The notes under the pieces are model-generated. The model was not told where the DNA came from, searched no databases, and saw only the letters and a list, made by a program, of their open reading frames with translations. The position numbers and the translations under genes are program-made. Of a DNA stretch of 12,464 nt, positions 7,079 through 12,464 are shown piece after piece. The DNA comes from Anaerolineaceae bacterium (lineage in GTDB: Bacteria > Chloroflexota > Anaerolineae > Anaerolineales > Anaerolineaceae): the NCBI GenBank assembly GCA_003448875.1, contig DLXG01000095.1, forward strand, positions 1 to 12,464. Direction: 5' to 3'. The first letter of the stretch is position 1. Each line of letters begins with the position of its first letter.

Positions 7079-7780
7079 TCATTGAACGGTTGACAGGGTT
7101 TCGACCATCTTTTCGATGCGCTGCTGGCGGGTTTCGGCCCGGTGTGCTTCCTGAACATGGTTGAGCCAGCGCTTGCGGTGAGAGGACGGCAGGGCATAGA
7201 ACACTGCCGCCGCCCGGTCGGAGTTTTCCAGTGCACGGCGCAGGTCGGCCGGCAGACTGTACCAGCCATCATAAGGCAGCAATTGGAAACCACTCGGCAG
7301 AGGTTGGGGAATGATCCCCATCAAGTCAGTGGTTTTCAGCAGGGCCGTGATACTCTTCTTGAGCAATGGATGTTGAAACTCGGGGATGAGGTCGTTCAGA
7401 GGAAGCAGGACGAAGGAACGTTCGTGCAAGCGCGGATGGGGGATTTGCAGCTGTTCTTCGTTGAAGATCTGATCTTCATAAAACAAGATATCCATGTCAA
7501 TCAGGCGCGGACCGTAGCGGACGCTTTCACGCCGCCCCATTTGCTTTTCTCGATCCTTCAAATAATTCAATAATTCCAGAGGCGGCAAAGCGGTGGCGGC
7601 TTCAATGGCCATGTTCAAAAAGCGCGGTTGATCTTCATATCCCCATGGGGGGGTTTCATATACCTGTGAAGCACGTAACGGCAACACTTCCGGCGGCAGG
7701 CCGAAAATTGCTTGTTGCAGGTTATGCAGGCGGTCGCCTAAGTTGCTTCCCAAAGCCAGAAAAATTTGTTTCAATCTCAT
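7079..7780 (-). CDS. folK: HPPK (2-amino-4-hydroxy-6-hydroxymethyldihydropteridine diphosphokinase) fused to a YdeI/OmdA-type domain
   Basis: Residues 1 to about 155 are a complete HPPK, which transfers diphosphate from ATP to 6-hydroxymethyl-dihydropterin, the step before FolP. Visible motifs are LALGSNLGD (8-15), YETPPWGYEDQPRFLN (41-56), GPRLIDMDILFY (90-101, with metal-binding Asp95 and Asp97) and IPHPRLHERSFVLLPL (113-128). Ordinary HPPKs end near residue 160. Here about 60 more residues (175-231) resemble the bacteriocin-protection YdeI/OmpD-associated domain: LPADLRRALENS, then FYALPSSHRKRWLNHVQEA, then ETRQQRIEKMVETL. The frame is continuous with no sign of a sequencing join. The ATG at 7780 overlaps the stop of the upstream gene (ATGA), with GAAAGAAG just before it. 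Confidence 0.95.
   Translation of the reverse strand: MRLKQIFLALGSNLGDRLHNLQQAIFGLPPEVLPLRASQVYETPPWGYEDQPRFLNMAIEAATALPPLELLNYLKDREKQMGRRESVRYGPRLIDMDILFYEDQIFNEEQLQIPHPRLHERSFVLLPLNDLIPEFQHPLLKKSITALLKTTDLMGIIPQPLPSGFQLLPYDGWYSLPADLRRALENSDRAAAVFYALPSSHRKRWLNHVQEAHRAETRQQRIEKMVETLSTVQ
7082..7258 (-). other. YdeI/OmdA-like C-terminal domain within folK
   Basis: Codons 175-233 of FolK encode an all-helical segment with the family's typical run: LP-x-DL-xx-AL, F-x-ALP-x-SHR, I/V-xx-A, ETR-xx-RI-xK-xVE-x-L. This domain usually forms the end of a stand-alone YdeI-type protein and is implicated in cell-envelope stress or bacteriocin tolerance. Its job in a pterin kinase is unknown. The call is from memory of the family pattern. 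Confidence 0.7.
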
Positions 7781-8418
7781 CTTCTTTCTATGAAAATGGC
7801 CAGATGAGGCGGGTTCTCATCTATCCATAACCCCGCTGAAGCCGAAACGGAGCGGCTGGCTTCTAAACCGGCTGCCAGGCTCGTAATGAGGCTCGTTGAA
7901 GGCGGCGGGATGACCCGCTGAGATTGGGGAAAGACAGCCTGTACGGCTGCATTGGCATCGGTCGGATGTACAACCCAGCCCGGCGAAGATGGGGATTCTT
8001 CCTGCTGGAGTAGATAAGTCTGCCAGAAAACAAGCATTTCATCCCACTTGCCGGTTGCAGAGGGTAACGGCAGCAGGCGGTATTGGGGAGGTGCATTGTA
8101 TCGTCCAACGGTGGTCGGGCTTCCCAGAATTACTGCTGTGAACCGGCCTTGCTGATCTGGTTCAAGCCACAGCAGAGTATGGTGTTGAGCGTGGATCAAT
8201 TCATTCAAAAGCAGGTGAAGTAAACGCAGCGGGTGGCTCAGGTGGAGCCATTCAAATTGAGCCGACTGCGGCAACGCATTTTGATTAGAGTTTGATGTAC
8301 TGCCAATCCAATGGATTTCCTCAATCCAGCCGGGCTGAAAGCCCACACCTTTTAACACATCTGACAGGTCGGCGGGGGTTTCCAGTCGCAGGCTGCCGAA
8401 CCAGTAGGCTTCGCTCAT
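7777..8418 (-). CDS. Conserved-looking protein of unknown function
   Basis: I do not recognise this 213-residue protein. It has no signal peptide, membrane segment or metal-binding motif. Hydrophobic strands alternate with polar turns (LLHLLLNELIHAQHHTLLWL, FTAVILGSPTTVGRY, SLITSLAAGLEASR, then PPHLAIFIERR at the end). That gives a faint resemblance to a thiolase/ketoacyl-synthase-like fold without a catalytic Cys; this is a guess from pattern only. It is probably soluble and cytosolic. The strongest evidence that it is a real gene is its position: its ATG overlaps the stop of the hom-like gene (ATGA, 8415-8418) and its stop overlaps the folK ATG (7777-7780). It is therefore likely translated in step with both neighbours. 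Confidence 0.75.
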   Translation of the reverse strand: MSEAYWFGSLRLETPADLSDVLKGVGFQPGWIEEIHWIGSTSNSNQNALPQSAQFEWLHLSHPLRLLHLLLNELIHAQHHTLLWLEPDQQGRFTAVILGSPTTVGRYNAPPQYRLLPLPSATGKWDEMLVFWQTYLLQQEESPSSPGWVVHPTDANAAVQAVFPQSQRVIPPPSTSLITSLAAGLEASRSVSASAGLWIDENPPHLAIFIERR

Positions 8419-9449
8419 TGTCCACGCAGTGCGTTAATCAGGTCGGCCAGCAGACCATAAGCGGTGGTGTTGGGGCCGGGGTTATTTTCTACGATTCCCA
8501 GTCCGGGCAGTACGTCCGATTGAAATTCAACGTAGGAACTGGTGCCGTTGATGGCGAACAGGGGGCTGCCGGCTGAAACCCGCTGGGGTTTGACCGACGC
8601 TTCCAGCAATTCTTTTCCTTTACGCCGGACGGTGCAGACCACTTTCCAGCGTTCGCCAGCCTGACGCGCTTCGGCGATCATCTCCGGCGTAATCTCGCGA
8701 ATGCTGCTGCGTTCTACCTGATGGGGTTTGAGCGGGATGCCCAGCACGACGGTGCTGAGGGCCGCCACTTTGATGGCGGCATCCCAGCCGTCAATATCGG
8801 CGGAAGGGTCGGTTTCGGCGATGCCGATGGCCTGTGCCTCGCGCACGGCTTCGTCGAAGGTTTTGCCGTTTTCCATCAGGCCGAGGATGAAATTGGTGCA
8901 CGAATTGAGAATACCCTGAAAACCGTGTACTTCGATGCAGGGGAGCGGGCCGCGAAAAAGGGAGAAAATCGGCGCACCGTCCATGACGGCGGCTTCAAAC
9001 AGGAAGCGTTTGCCGCGCGCGGCGGCCATGTCCATCAATTCCTGATAGGCGTGTACCACCGGGCCTTTGTTAGCCGTGATGGCGTGCATACCCTTGTTCA
9101 AGGCGGCTTTGATGTGGTCAATCGCCGGCTGACCGGTGTGGTGATTGACCGGCGAAGTTTCCAACATGGCTTCGGCAGAACTGGCGAACAGAAAGTCCAG
9201 CGTGTTTTTGGGAGCCGGCATCTCGGAAAGGATGTCCAGCGACTGGCCGCGGCTGATCACTTCCAGCGCGCGCGTCAGACTGATGCCGCCGGAACTGATG
9301 GCGCTGCCGTGCCTGCCGGTTACGATGCCGGTGACAATGAATTGATACCCGAACTGCTGGGCAATCTGCTGTTCCTTTTCAAGTAACAGGCGGGCAAAAG
9401 CCTGTCCCACATTTCCAAACCCGACCAGAGCCAATGCTACCTGTTTCAT
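8415..9449 (-). CDS. Homoserine dehydrogenase-family oxidoreductase (short form, no ACT domain)
   Basis: The enzyme has 344 residues. The N-terminus is a Rossmann fold (ALVGFGNVGQAFARLL, 7-22). TANKGP carries Lys128 and DGWDAAIKVAAL carries Lys227, the two catalytic lysines of homoserine dehydrogenases. The substrate-domain loop reads GILNSCTNFILGLM (179-192), close to the usual GIxNGTxN. Homoserine dehydrogenase reduces aspartate semialdehyde to homoserine for threonine and methionine synthesis. The chain ends without the regulatory ACT domain common in longer forms. The segment FEAAVMDGAPIF (151-162) departs from the usual E-x-V-G-G-G-I-P, so substrate is less certain than family. An ATG at 9506 is in frame, but I chose 9449: AAAGGGAG lies 6 bases before it, and the predicted promoter starts transcription near 9464. 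Confidence 0.83.
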   Translation of the reverse strand: MKQVALALVGFGNVGQAFARLLLEKEQQIAQQFGYQFIVTGIVTGRHGSAISSGGISLTRALEVISRGQSLDILSEMPAPKNTLDFLFASSAEAMLETSPVNHHTGQPAIDHIKAALNKGMHAITANKGPVVHAYQELMDMAAARGKRFLFEAAVMDGAPIFSLFRGPLPCIEVHGFQGILNSCTNFILGLMENGKTFDEAVREAQAIGIAETDPSADIDGWDAAIKVAALSTVVLGIPLKPHQVERSSIREITPEMIAEARQAGERWKVVCTVRRKGKELLEASVKPQRVSAGSPLFAINGTSSYVEFQSDVLPGLGIVENNPGPNTTAYGLLADLINALRGQ

Positions 9450-9470
9450 GGTATCTCCCTTTTTGTGATT

Positions 9471-9499
9471 TTTATCTATCTTATCCGTCTTTATGTCAA
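9471..9499 (-). promoter_or_regulatory. Promoter of the hom-like/folK/folP operon
   Basis: On the minus strand an exact TTGACA (9499-9494) is followed after 17 bases by GATAAA (9476-9471; 4 of 6 matches to TATAAT). Transcription would begin near 9464 and give a leader of about 15 bases, just long enough to hold the ribosome binding site. This supports the start at 9449. It also leaves no room for a riboswitch. Confidence 0.5.
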
Positions 9500-9529
9500 T
9501 GGACAAGGGTTGAGCGATAACCGTATAAT
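9500..9529 (+). promoter_or_regulatory. Promoter of the radical SAM gene
   Basis: TGGACA (9500-9505, 5 of 6 matches to TTGACA) and an exact TATAAT (9524-9529) are 18 bases apart. Transcription would start near 9536. The -35 hexamer directly abuts that of the divergent operon at 9494-9499, so a single regulator or polymerase occupancy could affect both. Confidence 0.55.
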
Positions 9530-9545
9530 TTATTCATCCCTTTGA

Positions 9546-10814
9546 ATGTTTTTTGGAGAGATGGTGACAGGGCAGAAGCGTTACCGCGTGCGGGTGGATG
9601 AACACGGCAAACTGGAAATCCCGGCCAGTCTGGCCGAACGGTTTGGGTTACGGGCCGGCGAGCAGACCATGCTGGAAGAAAACGGCCGGCAGTTAATTCT
9701 TCACCGCCCGGTAACTTTTTTAGAGCGGGTGTATGTGGAGCCGACCAACGTCTGTAACCTGCACTGCCGCACCTGTATCCGCAATGTTTGGGATGAACCG
9801 GCCGGTTATATGAGCGAGGAAACCTACGAACGGCTGTTGCAGGGGGTGAAGGTCTTTTACCCCCCTCCAACGCTCTTCTTTAGCGGGTACGGCGAGCCGC
9901 TTGCTCATCCCCGCATTTTTAAGATGGTTGCGGCTGCCCGCTCCATCGGCGCGGAGGTTGAGATCATCACCAATGGCACGTTGCTGGGAGAAGATGCCTG
10001 CCGGACTTTGTTGAAGTTGGGAGTGAGTGTGCTGTGGGTGTCGCTGGACGGGGCCACTCCGCAGGGATATATGGACGTGCGCCTTGGAGATGCCTTAGGG
10101 CAGATTTTGTCCAATTTACGCCGTTTTGATCAGTTGAAAAGGGAGTACGGGGCGGCCACTCAATTGGGAATTGCCTTTGTGGCCATGCGCCGCAACATTC
10201 ATGAATTGCCGCGTCTGCTGGAATTGGGGCGTGAATTGGGAGCGAGGTATTATTCGATCAGCAATGTGCTGGCTCATACCCGCCAGTTGCATGCCGAGTC
10301 GTTATACGAGCAAGCCCAGTACGATCCTGAAGCAGAAAAACCCAGCCTGCTACCGCTGATCAACCTGCCTCGCGCTGATTTCCCGCCGGATGTGCAGAGC
10401 GCACTGGCCGCGGCCATCCGCGATGGCTACCGGCTGGAAATTAGCGGATTAGATGCGCTGCGCACGGGTAATCGCTGCCCCTTCATTGAAAAGGGCAGTC
10501 TTTCGGTGCGCTGGGATGGCAAAGTCAGTCCCTGCCTGCCGCTGCTGCACAGCCATGAAAGTTATCTGGGGGAGCAGGTACGCCGGTCACATGCGTATTT
10601 TGTCGGGGATGTGAACGACCAGAGGCTGGATCACATCTGGTGTGAGCCGGCTTATGTTGAACTGCGCCAGCGGCTGCAGACCTTTGACTTTTCGCCGTGT
10701 GTGGTGTGCAATTCCTGTGAAATGGCAGAGCAGAATCTGGAAGATTGTTTTGGCAATACTCAACCGGCCTGTGGGGGGTGTTTGTGGGCGCAGGGGTTGA
10801 TTCAGTGCCCTTGA
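9546..10814 (+). CDS. Radical SAM/SPASM protein with N-terminal AbrB-like domain; candidate tungsten-oxidoreductase maturase
   Basis: Three parts are visible in 422 residues. Residues about 12-55 look like a swapped-hairpin AbrB/SpoVT domain (YRVRVDEHGKLEIPASLAER, then a Leu-rich GLRAGE segment). The radical SAM core has CNLHCRTC (Cys70, Cys74, Cys77) for the 4Fe-4S cluster, then SGYGEPLAHP, EIITNGTLL and VSLDGATP. The C-terminal SPASM/twitch region has Cys311, 330, 385, 388, 391, 401, 409, 412 and 421, enough for auxiliary Fe-S clusters. SPASM enzymes usually modify peptides or proteins. The layout reminds me of the family named tungsten cofactor oxidoreductase radical SAM maturase, but no aldehyde oxidoreductase gene is in the window. 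The start is uncertain: ATG 9546 leaves a leader of about 10 bases without a ribosome site, whereas GGAG at 9555-9558 fits GTG 9564 better. Confidence 0.88.
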   Translation: MFFGEMVTGQKRYRVRVDEHGKLEIPASLAERFGLRAGEQTMLEENGRQLILHRPVTFLERVYVEPTNVCNLHCRTCIRNVWDEPAGYMSEETYERLLQGVKVFYPPPTLFFSGYGEPLAHPRIFKMVAAARSIGAEVEIITNGTLLGEDACRTLLKLGVSVLWVSLDGATPQGYMDVRLGDALGQILSNLRRFDQLKREYGAATQLGIAFVAMRRNIHELPRLLELGRELGARYYSISNVLAHTRQLHAESLYEQAQYDPEAEKPSLLPLINLPRADFPPDVQSALAAAIRDGYRLEISGLDALRTGNRCPFIEKGSLSVRWDGKVSPCLPLLHSHESYLGEQVRRSHAYFVGDVNDQRLDHIWCEPAYVELRQRLQTFDFSPCVVCNSCEMAEQNLEDCFGNTQPACGGCLWAQGLIQCP

Positions 10815-10837
10815 GGTGAGTTTCTTAATCGTTCGAT

Positions 10838-10879
10838 AAACCAATGTTAGAGGCGTCTTAATCAAGCCTGTGTTGGTTT
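10838..10879 (+). terminator. Imperfect hairpin between the radical SAM gene and arsC
   Basis: AAACCAA (10838-10844) pairs with TTGGTTT (10873-10879), and inside it AGGC (10851-10854) pairs with GCCT (10866-10869). No T run follows. It could be a weak terminator for the radical SAM gene, or an operator, because it ends 5 bases before the candidate arsC -10 element. Confidence 0.3.
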
Positions 10880-10880
10880 G

Positions 10881-10889
10881 TGTTATTCT
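10881..10889 (+). promoter_or_regulatory. Possible extended -10 promoter of the arsC gene
   Basis: TGT directly precedes TATTCT (10884-10889), giving an extended -10 (TGnTATTCT). No convincing -35 hexamer is present at the right distance. The arsC ribosome site AAGAGG (10931-10936) follows, 5 bases before the ATG. Confidence 0.3.
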
Positions 10890-10941
10890 ACTTAAAAAGT
10901 TTTGAATAAACCCAAATCTGTTTTCGTCAAAAGAGGTCACG

Positions 10942-11376
10942 ATGAGCAAAGCCAGAGTCTTATTTTTATGTACCGGCAATTCCGCCCGCAGTCAGATGGC
11001 CGAAGCGTTGTTGCGAAAATACGCCGGCGATCATTTTGAAGTGTACAGCGCCGGTTTAGAGCCGAAGGGGTTAAATCCTTACACGATTAAGGTCTTGGAA
11101 GAAATTGGCGTGGATACCAGCCAGCATTATTCCAAAACACTGGATACCTTTATGGGTAAAGTGCATTTTGGTTACCTGATTACGGTTTGCAGCAATGCCG
11201 AAGAAAACTGCCCCGTTTTCCCGGGTATGGGCGTACGGCTGCACTGGCCGTTTGAAGACCCGGCCGCTTATGTGGGCAGTGAGGAAGAAACCTTGCAGAA
11301 GTTCCGCGAAGTACGCGATCAGATTGATGCGCGCGTGCGCCAGTGGTTGAAGGAAATGGATATTCCGGTAGGCTAG
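10942..11376 (+). CDS. arsC: Arsenate reductase, thioredoxin-coupled type (low-molecular-weight phosphatase fold)
   Basis: The 144-residue protein opens VLFLCTGNSARSQMAEALL, which holds the CX5R phosphatase loop (Cys10 to Arg16). HWPFEDPAA carries the general-acid Asp106. Cys83 and Cys90 (ITVCSNAEENCPVFPG) are the extra pair that separates thioredoxin-linked arsenate reductases from plain tyrosine phosphatases. Arsenate is reduced to arsenite through Cys10, Cys83 and Cys90, and thioredoxin resets the enzyme. Length matches the Staphylococcus pI258 ArsC type. No arsR, arsB, acr3 or arsM lies on either side, so export of arsenite must be encoded elsewhere, and a general protein phosphatase role cannot be ruled out. 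It appears monocistronic, with its own terminator at 11401-11435. Confidence 0.9.
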   Translation: MSKARVLFLCTGNSARSQMAEALLRKYAGDHFEVYSAGLEPKGLNPYTIKVLEEIGVDTSQHYSKTLDTFMGKVHFGYLITVCSNAEENCPVFPGMGVRLHWPFEDPAAYVGSEEETLQKFREVRDQIDARVRQWLKEMDIPVG

Positions 11377-11400
11377 AGGATTAATAGTTCTTTGCGAAAG

Positions 11401-11435
11401 GCATCGGCAAATCAAAAGCCGATGCTTTTTGTTTT
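11401..11435 (+). terminator. Rho-independent terminator of arsC
   Basis: GCATCGGC (11401-11408) and GCCGATGC (11418-11425) form a perfect 8-base-pair stem with a 9-base loop. TTTTTGTTTT follows. It lies 25 bases after the arsC stop and is the clearest intrinsic terminator in the window. Confidence 0.9.
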
Positions 11436-11483
11436 AGAAGTAAAAATCTGAGGGTGTCGAATCTTTCGATTGAAGTTTTATCT

Positions 11484-11512
11484 TTGATTATCCTTATGGC
11501 TTGTGATAAACT
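11484..11512 (+). promoter_or_regulatory. Possible promoter of the chelatase gene
   Basis: TTGATT (11484-11489) and TAAACT (11507-11512) are 17 bases apart, each with 4 of 6 consensus matches. It lies between the arsC terminator and the ATG at 11563, where a promoter is required. The sequence match is modest. Confidence 0.3.
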
Positions 11513-11562
11513 TGCAGAGGTGTAATCACTGCTATTCGAGACTAAAGGGAATTGATAAAAAC

Positions 11563-12464
11563 ATGCCAGTCATCTATCCATTTACTGCCATCGTTGGTCA
11601 GGAACGCATGAAGCGCGCATTGGTCTTGAACGCGGTTGACCCGCGCATCGGCGGGGTGCTGATTCGCGGCGAGCGCGGCACGGCCAAATCCACTGCGGCG
11701 CGCGCGCTGGCGGCCTTGCTGCCGCACGTACGCGTGGTGGCAGACTGCCGCTTTGGCTGTGACCCGGATACGCCGGCAACCTGGTGTACCGAGTGCCGCG
11801 AGCGTCACGCGCGCGGCGAAGAACTGCCGGTATCCACCCGCGCCACTCCCTTTGTCAATCTGCCAATCTCCGCCACCGAAGACCGCGTGGTCGGTACGCT
11901 GGACATTGAAAAAGCCATTCAAAAAGGCGAACGCGCCTTTGAGCCGGGCGTGCTGGCGGCGGCCAACCGCGGGCTGCTTTATATTGATGAGGTCAATCTG
12001 CTGGATGATCACGTGGTAGATGTGCTGCTCGACTCGGCGGCCATGGGCATGAACATCATCGAGCGCGAGGGCATCTCGTTCAGTCACCCGGCGCGCTTTA
12101 TTCTGGTTGGCACGATGAACCCCGAAGAGGGTGATCTGCGTCCGCAATTGCTGGATCGTTTTGCCCTCTCGGTGGAGATCTACGGCATCCGCGACGCGCG
12201 GGAGCGGGTGCAAATCATGGAACGCAACCTGGCTTTTGAAGCCGACCCCGAAAAATTCCGCCAGCAGTGGCTGCCGAAAGAGGAAGAACTCTCGCGGCAG
12301 ATTGAGCGGGCGCGCCGCCTGATTGAGCAGGTCAGTTATACCAGCCGTGACTTGCTTTCGATTGCTCAACTAACGGCATCTTTGAATGTGGATGGCCACC
12401 GCGCCGATCTGGTCTTCCTCAAAGCCGCACGGGCGCAGGCTGCCTTTGACGGGCGCACCGCCAT
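11563..12464 (+). CDS. ChlI/BchI-like AAA+ metal-chelatase subunit (3' end outside the window)
   Basis: The first 300 codons are present and the frame is open at the window edge. The AAA+ core is clear: Walker A GERGTAKST (36-44), Walker B LLYIDE (138-143, in YIDEVNLLDDH), the insertion segment NIIEREGISFSHPARF (164-179), sensor-1 region GTMNPEEG (183-190) and an arginine-finger LLDRF with Arg199. These ATPases drive Mg insertion into protoporphyrin or Co insertion into corrins. Between Walker A and B lies Cys62-x3-Cys66-x8-Cys75-x2-Cys78, a possible metal-binding knuckle, which I also associate with the VWA-fused cobaltochelatase-like form. No bacteriochlorophyll gene is nearby, so phototrophy is not implied. 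The ribosome site is poor: AAAGGGA sits 12 bases before the ATG. A ChlD-like C-terminal half is plausible but unseen. Confidence 0.9.
   Translation, partial: MPVIYPFTAIVGQERMKRALVLNAVDPRIGGVLIRGERGTAKSTAARALAALLPHVRVVADCRFGCDPDTPATWCTECRERHARGEELPVSTRATPFVNLPISATEDRVVGTLDIEKAIQKGERAFEPGVLAAANRGLLYIDEVNLLDDHVVDVLLDSAAMGMNIIEREGISFSHPARFILVGTMNPEEGDLRPQLLDRFALSVEIYGIRDARERVQIMERNLAFEADPEKFRQQWLPKEEELSRQIERARRLIEQVSYTSRDLLSIAQLTASLNVDGHRADLVFLKAARAQAAFDGRTA

Noticed and set aside
6600..7085. Plus-strand frames opposite folP
   Set aside because: FolP on the minus strand has all family motifs. The opposite frames carry none.
8721..9386. A long plus-strand frame opposite the hom-like gene
   Set aside because: It is the antisense image of a well-supported enzyme. 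Its product has the His/Val/Gly-rich look of a reversed coding strand, and there is no ribosome site.
9450..9545. A SAM, threonine-type or folate riboswitch ahead of the hom/folK/folP operon
   Set aside because: The predicted leader is only about 15 bases, and no long conserved stem structure is visible in this gap.
11542..12369. A 275-codon minus-strand frame opposite the chelatase gene
   Set aside because: The plus strand encodes an unmistakable AAA+ ATPase with both Walker motifs. The minus-strand product has no motif and is a shadow.
11563..12464. Evidence for phototrophy from the BchI-like gene
   Set aside because: This ATPase family also serves cobalt insertion and related roles. No other pigment gene is present in the window.

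Overview
The window reads as a piece of chromosome from an anaerobic or facultative member of the Chloroflexota, most likely class Anaerolineae. This placement is an inference. It rests on the style of the proteins: a NusG paralogue away from the ribosomal cluster, a large multi-GAF histidine kinase, a secreted three-repeat protein ending in YNWF motifs, a SPASM radical SAM enzyme and a chelatase-type ATPase. No rRNA or other marker gene is present. Every gene looks intact except the two cut by the window edges. I see no tRNA, rRNA, CRISPR array, insertion sequence or prophage gene.

Left part (1-4931, + strand). The window opens with the glycine-rich end of a cut gene. A NusG/RfaH-type elongation factor follows, then a 1010-residue membrane sensor histidine kinase with four GAF-like domains, then a FIST-domain sensory protein. 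Gaps of 39 and 27 bases suggest one transcription unit. No response regulator is visible.

Middle (4932-6194). A separate gene with its own good promoter and ribosome binding site encodes an exported protein. Its mature part is three copies of a 94-residue unit, equal in length, joined by two Gly/Thr/Pro linkers. A GC-rich hairpin separates it from the convergent operon that follows.

Minus-strand operon (9449 down to 6195). The order is a homoserine dehydrogenase-family oxidoreductase, an unrecognised 213-residue protein, FolK (HPPK) with a fused C-terminal YdeI/OmdA-type domain, and FolP (dihydropteroate synthase). The first three genes are joined by ATGA stop/start overlaps, so translation is probably coupled. 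FolK and FolP are consecutive steps in making the pterin part of folate.

Right part (9546-12464, + strand). A radical SAM/SPASM protein with an AbrB/SpoVT-like N-terminal domain diverges from the minus-strand operon. The two predicted promoters have -35 hexamers that abut back to back. Then come a stand-alone thioredoxin-type arsenate reductase (low-molecular-weight phosphatase fold) with a clear intrinsic terminator, and the first 300 codons of a ChlI/BchI-like AAA+ chelatase subunit that runs off the window.

Nothing here is a proven new system. The best candidates for a second look are the HPPK-OmdA fusion, the AbrB-radical SAM-SPASM protein, the three-repeat exported protein, the unknown protein locked between the hom-like gene and folK, and the NusG/kinase/FIST cluster.
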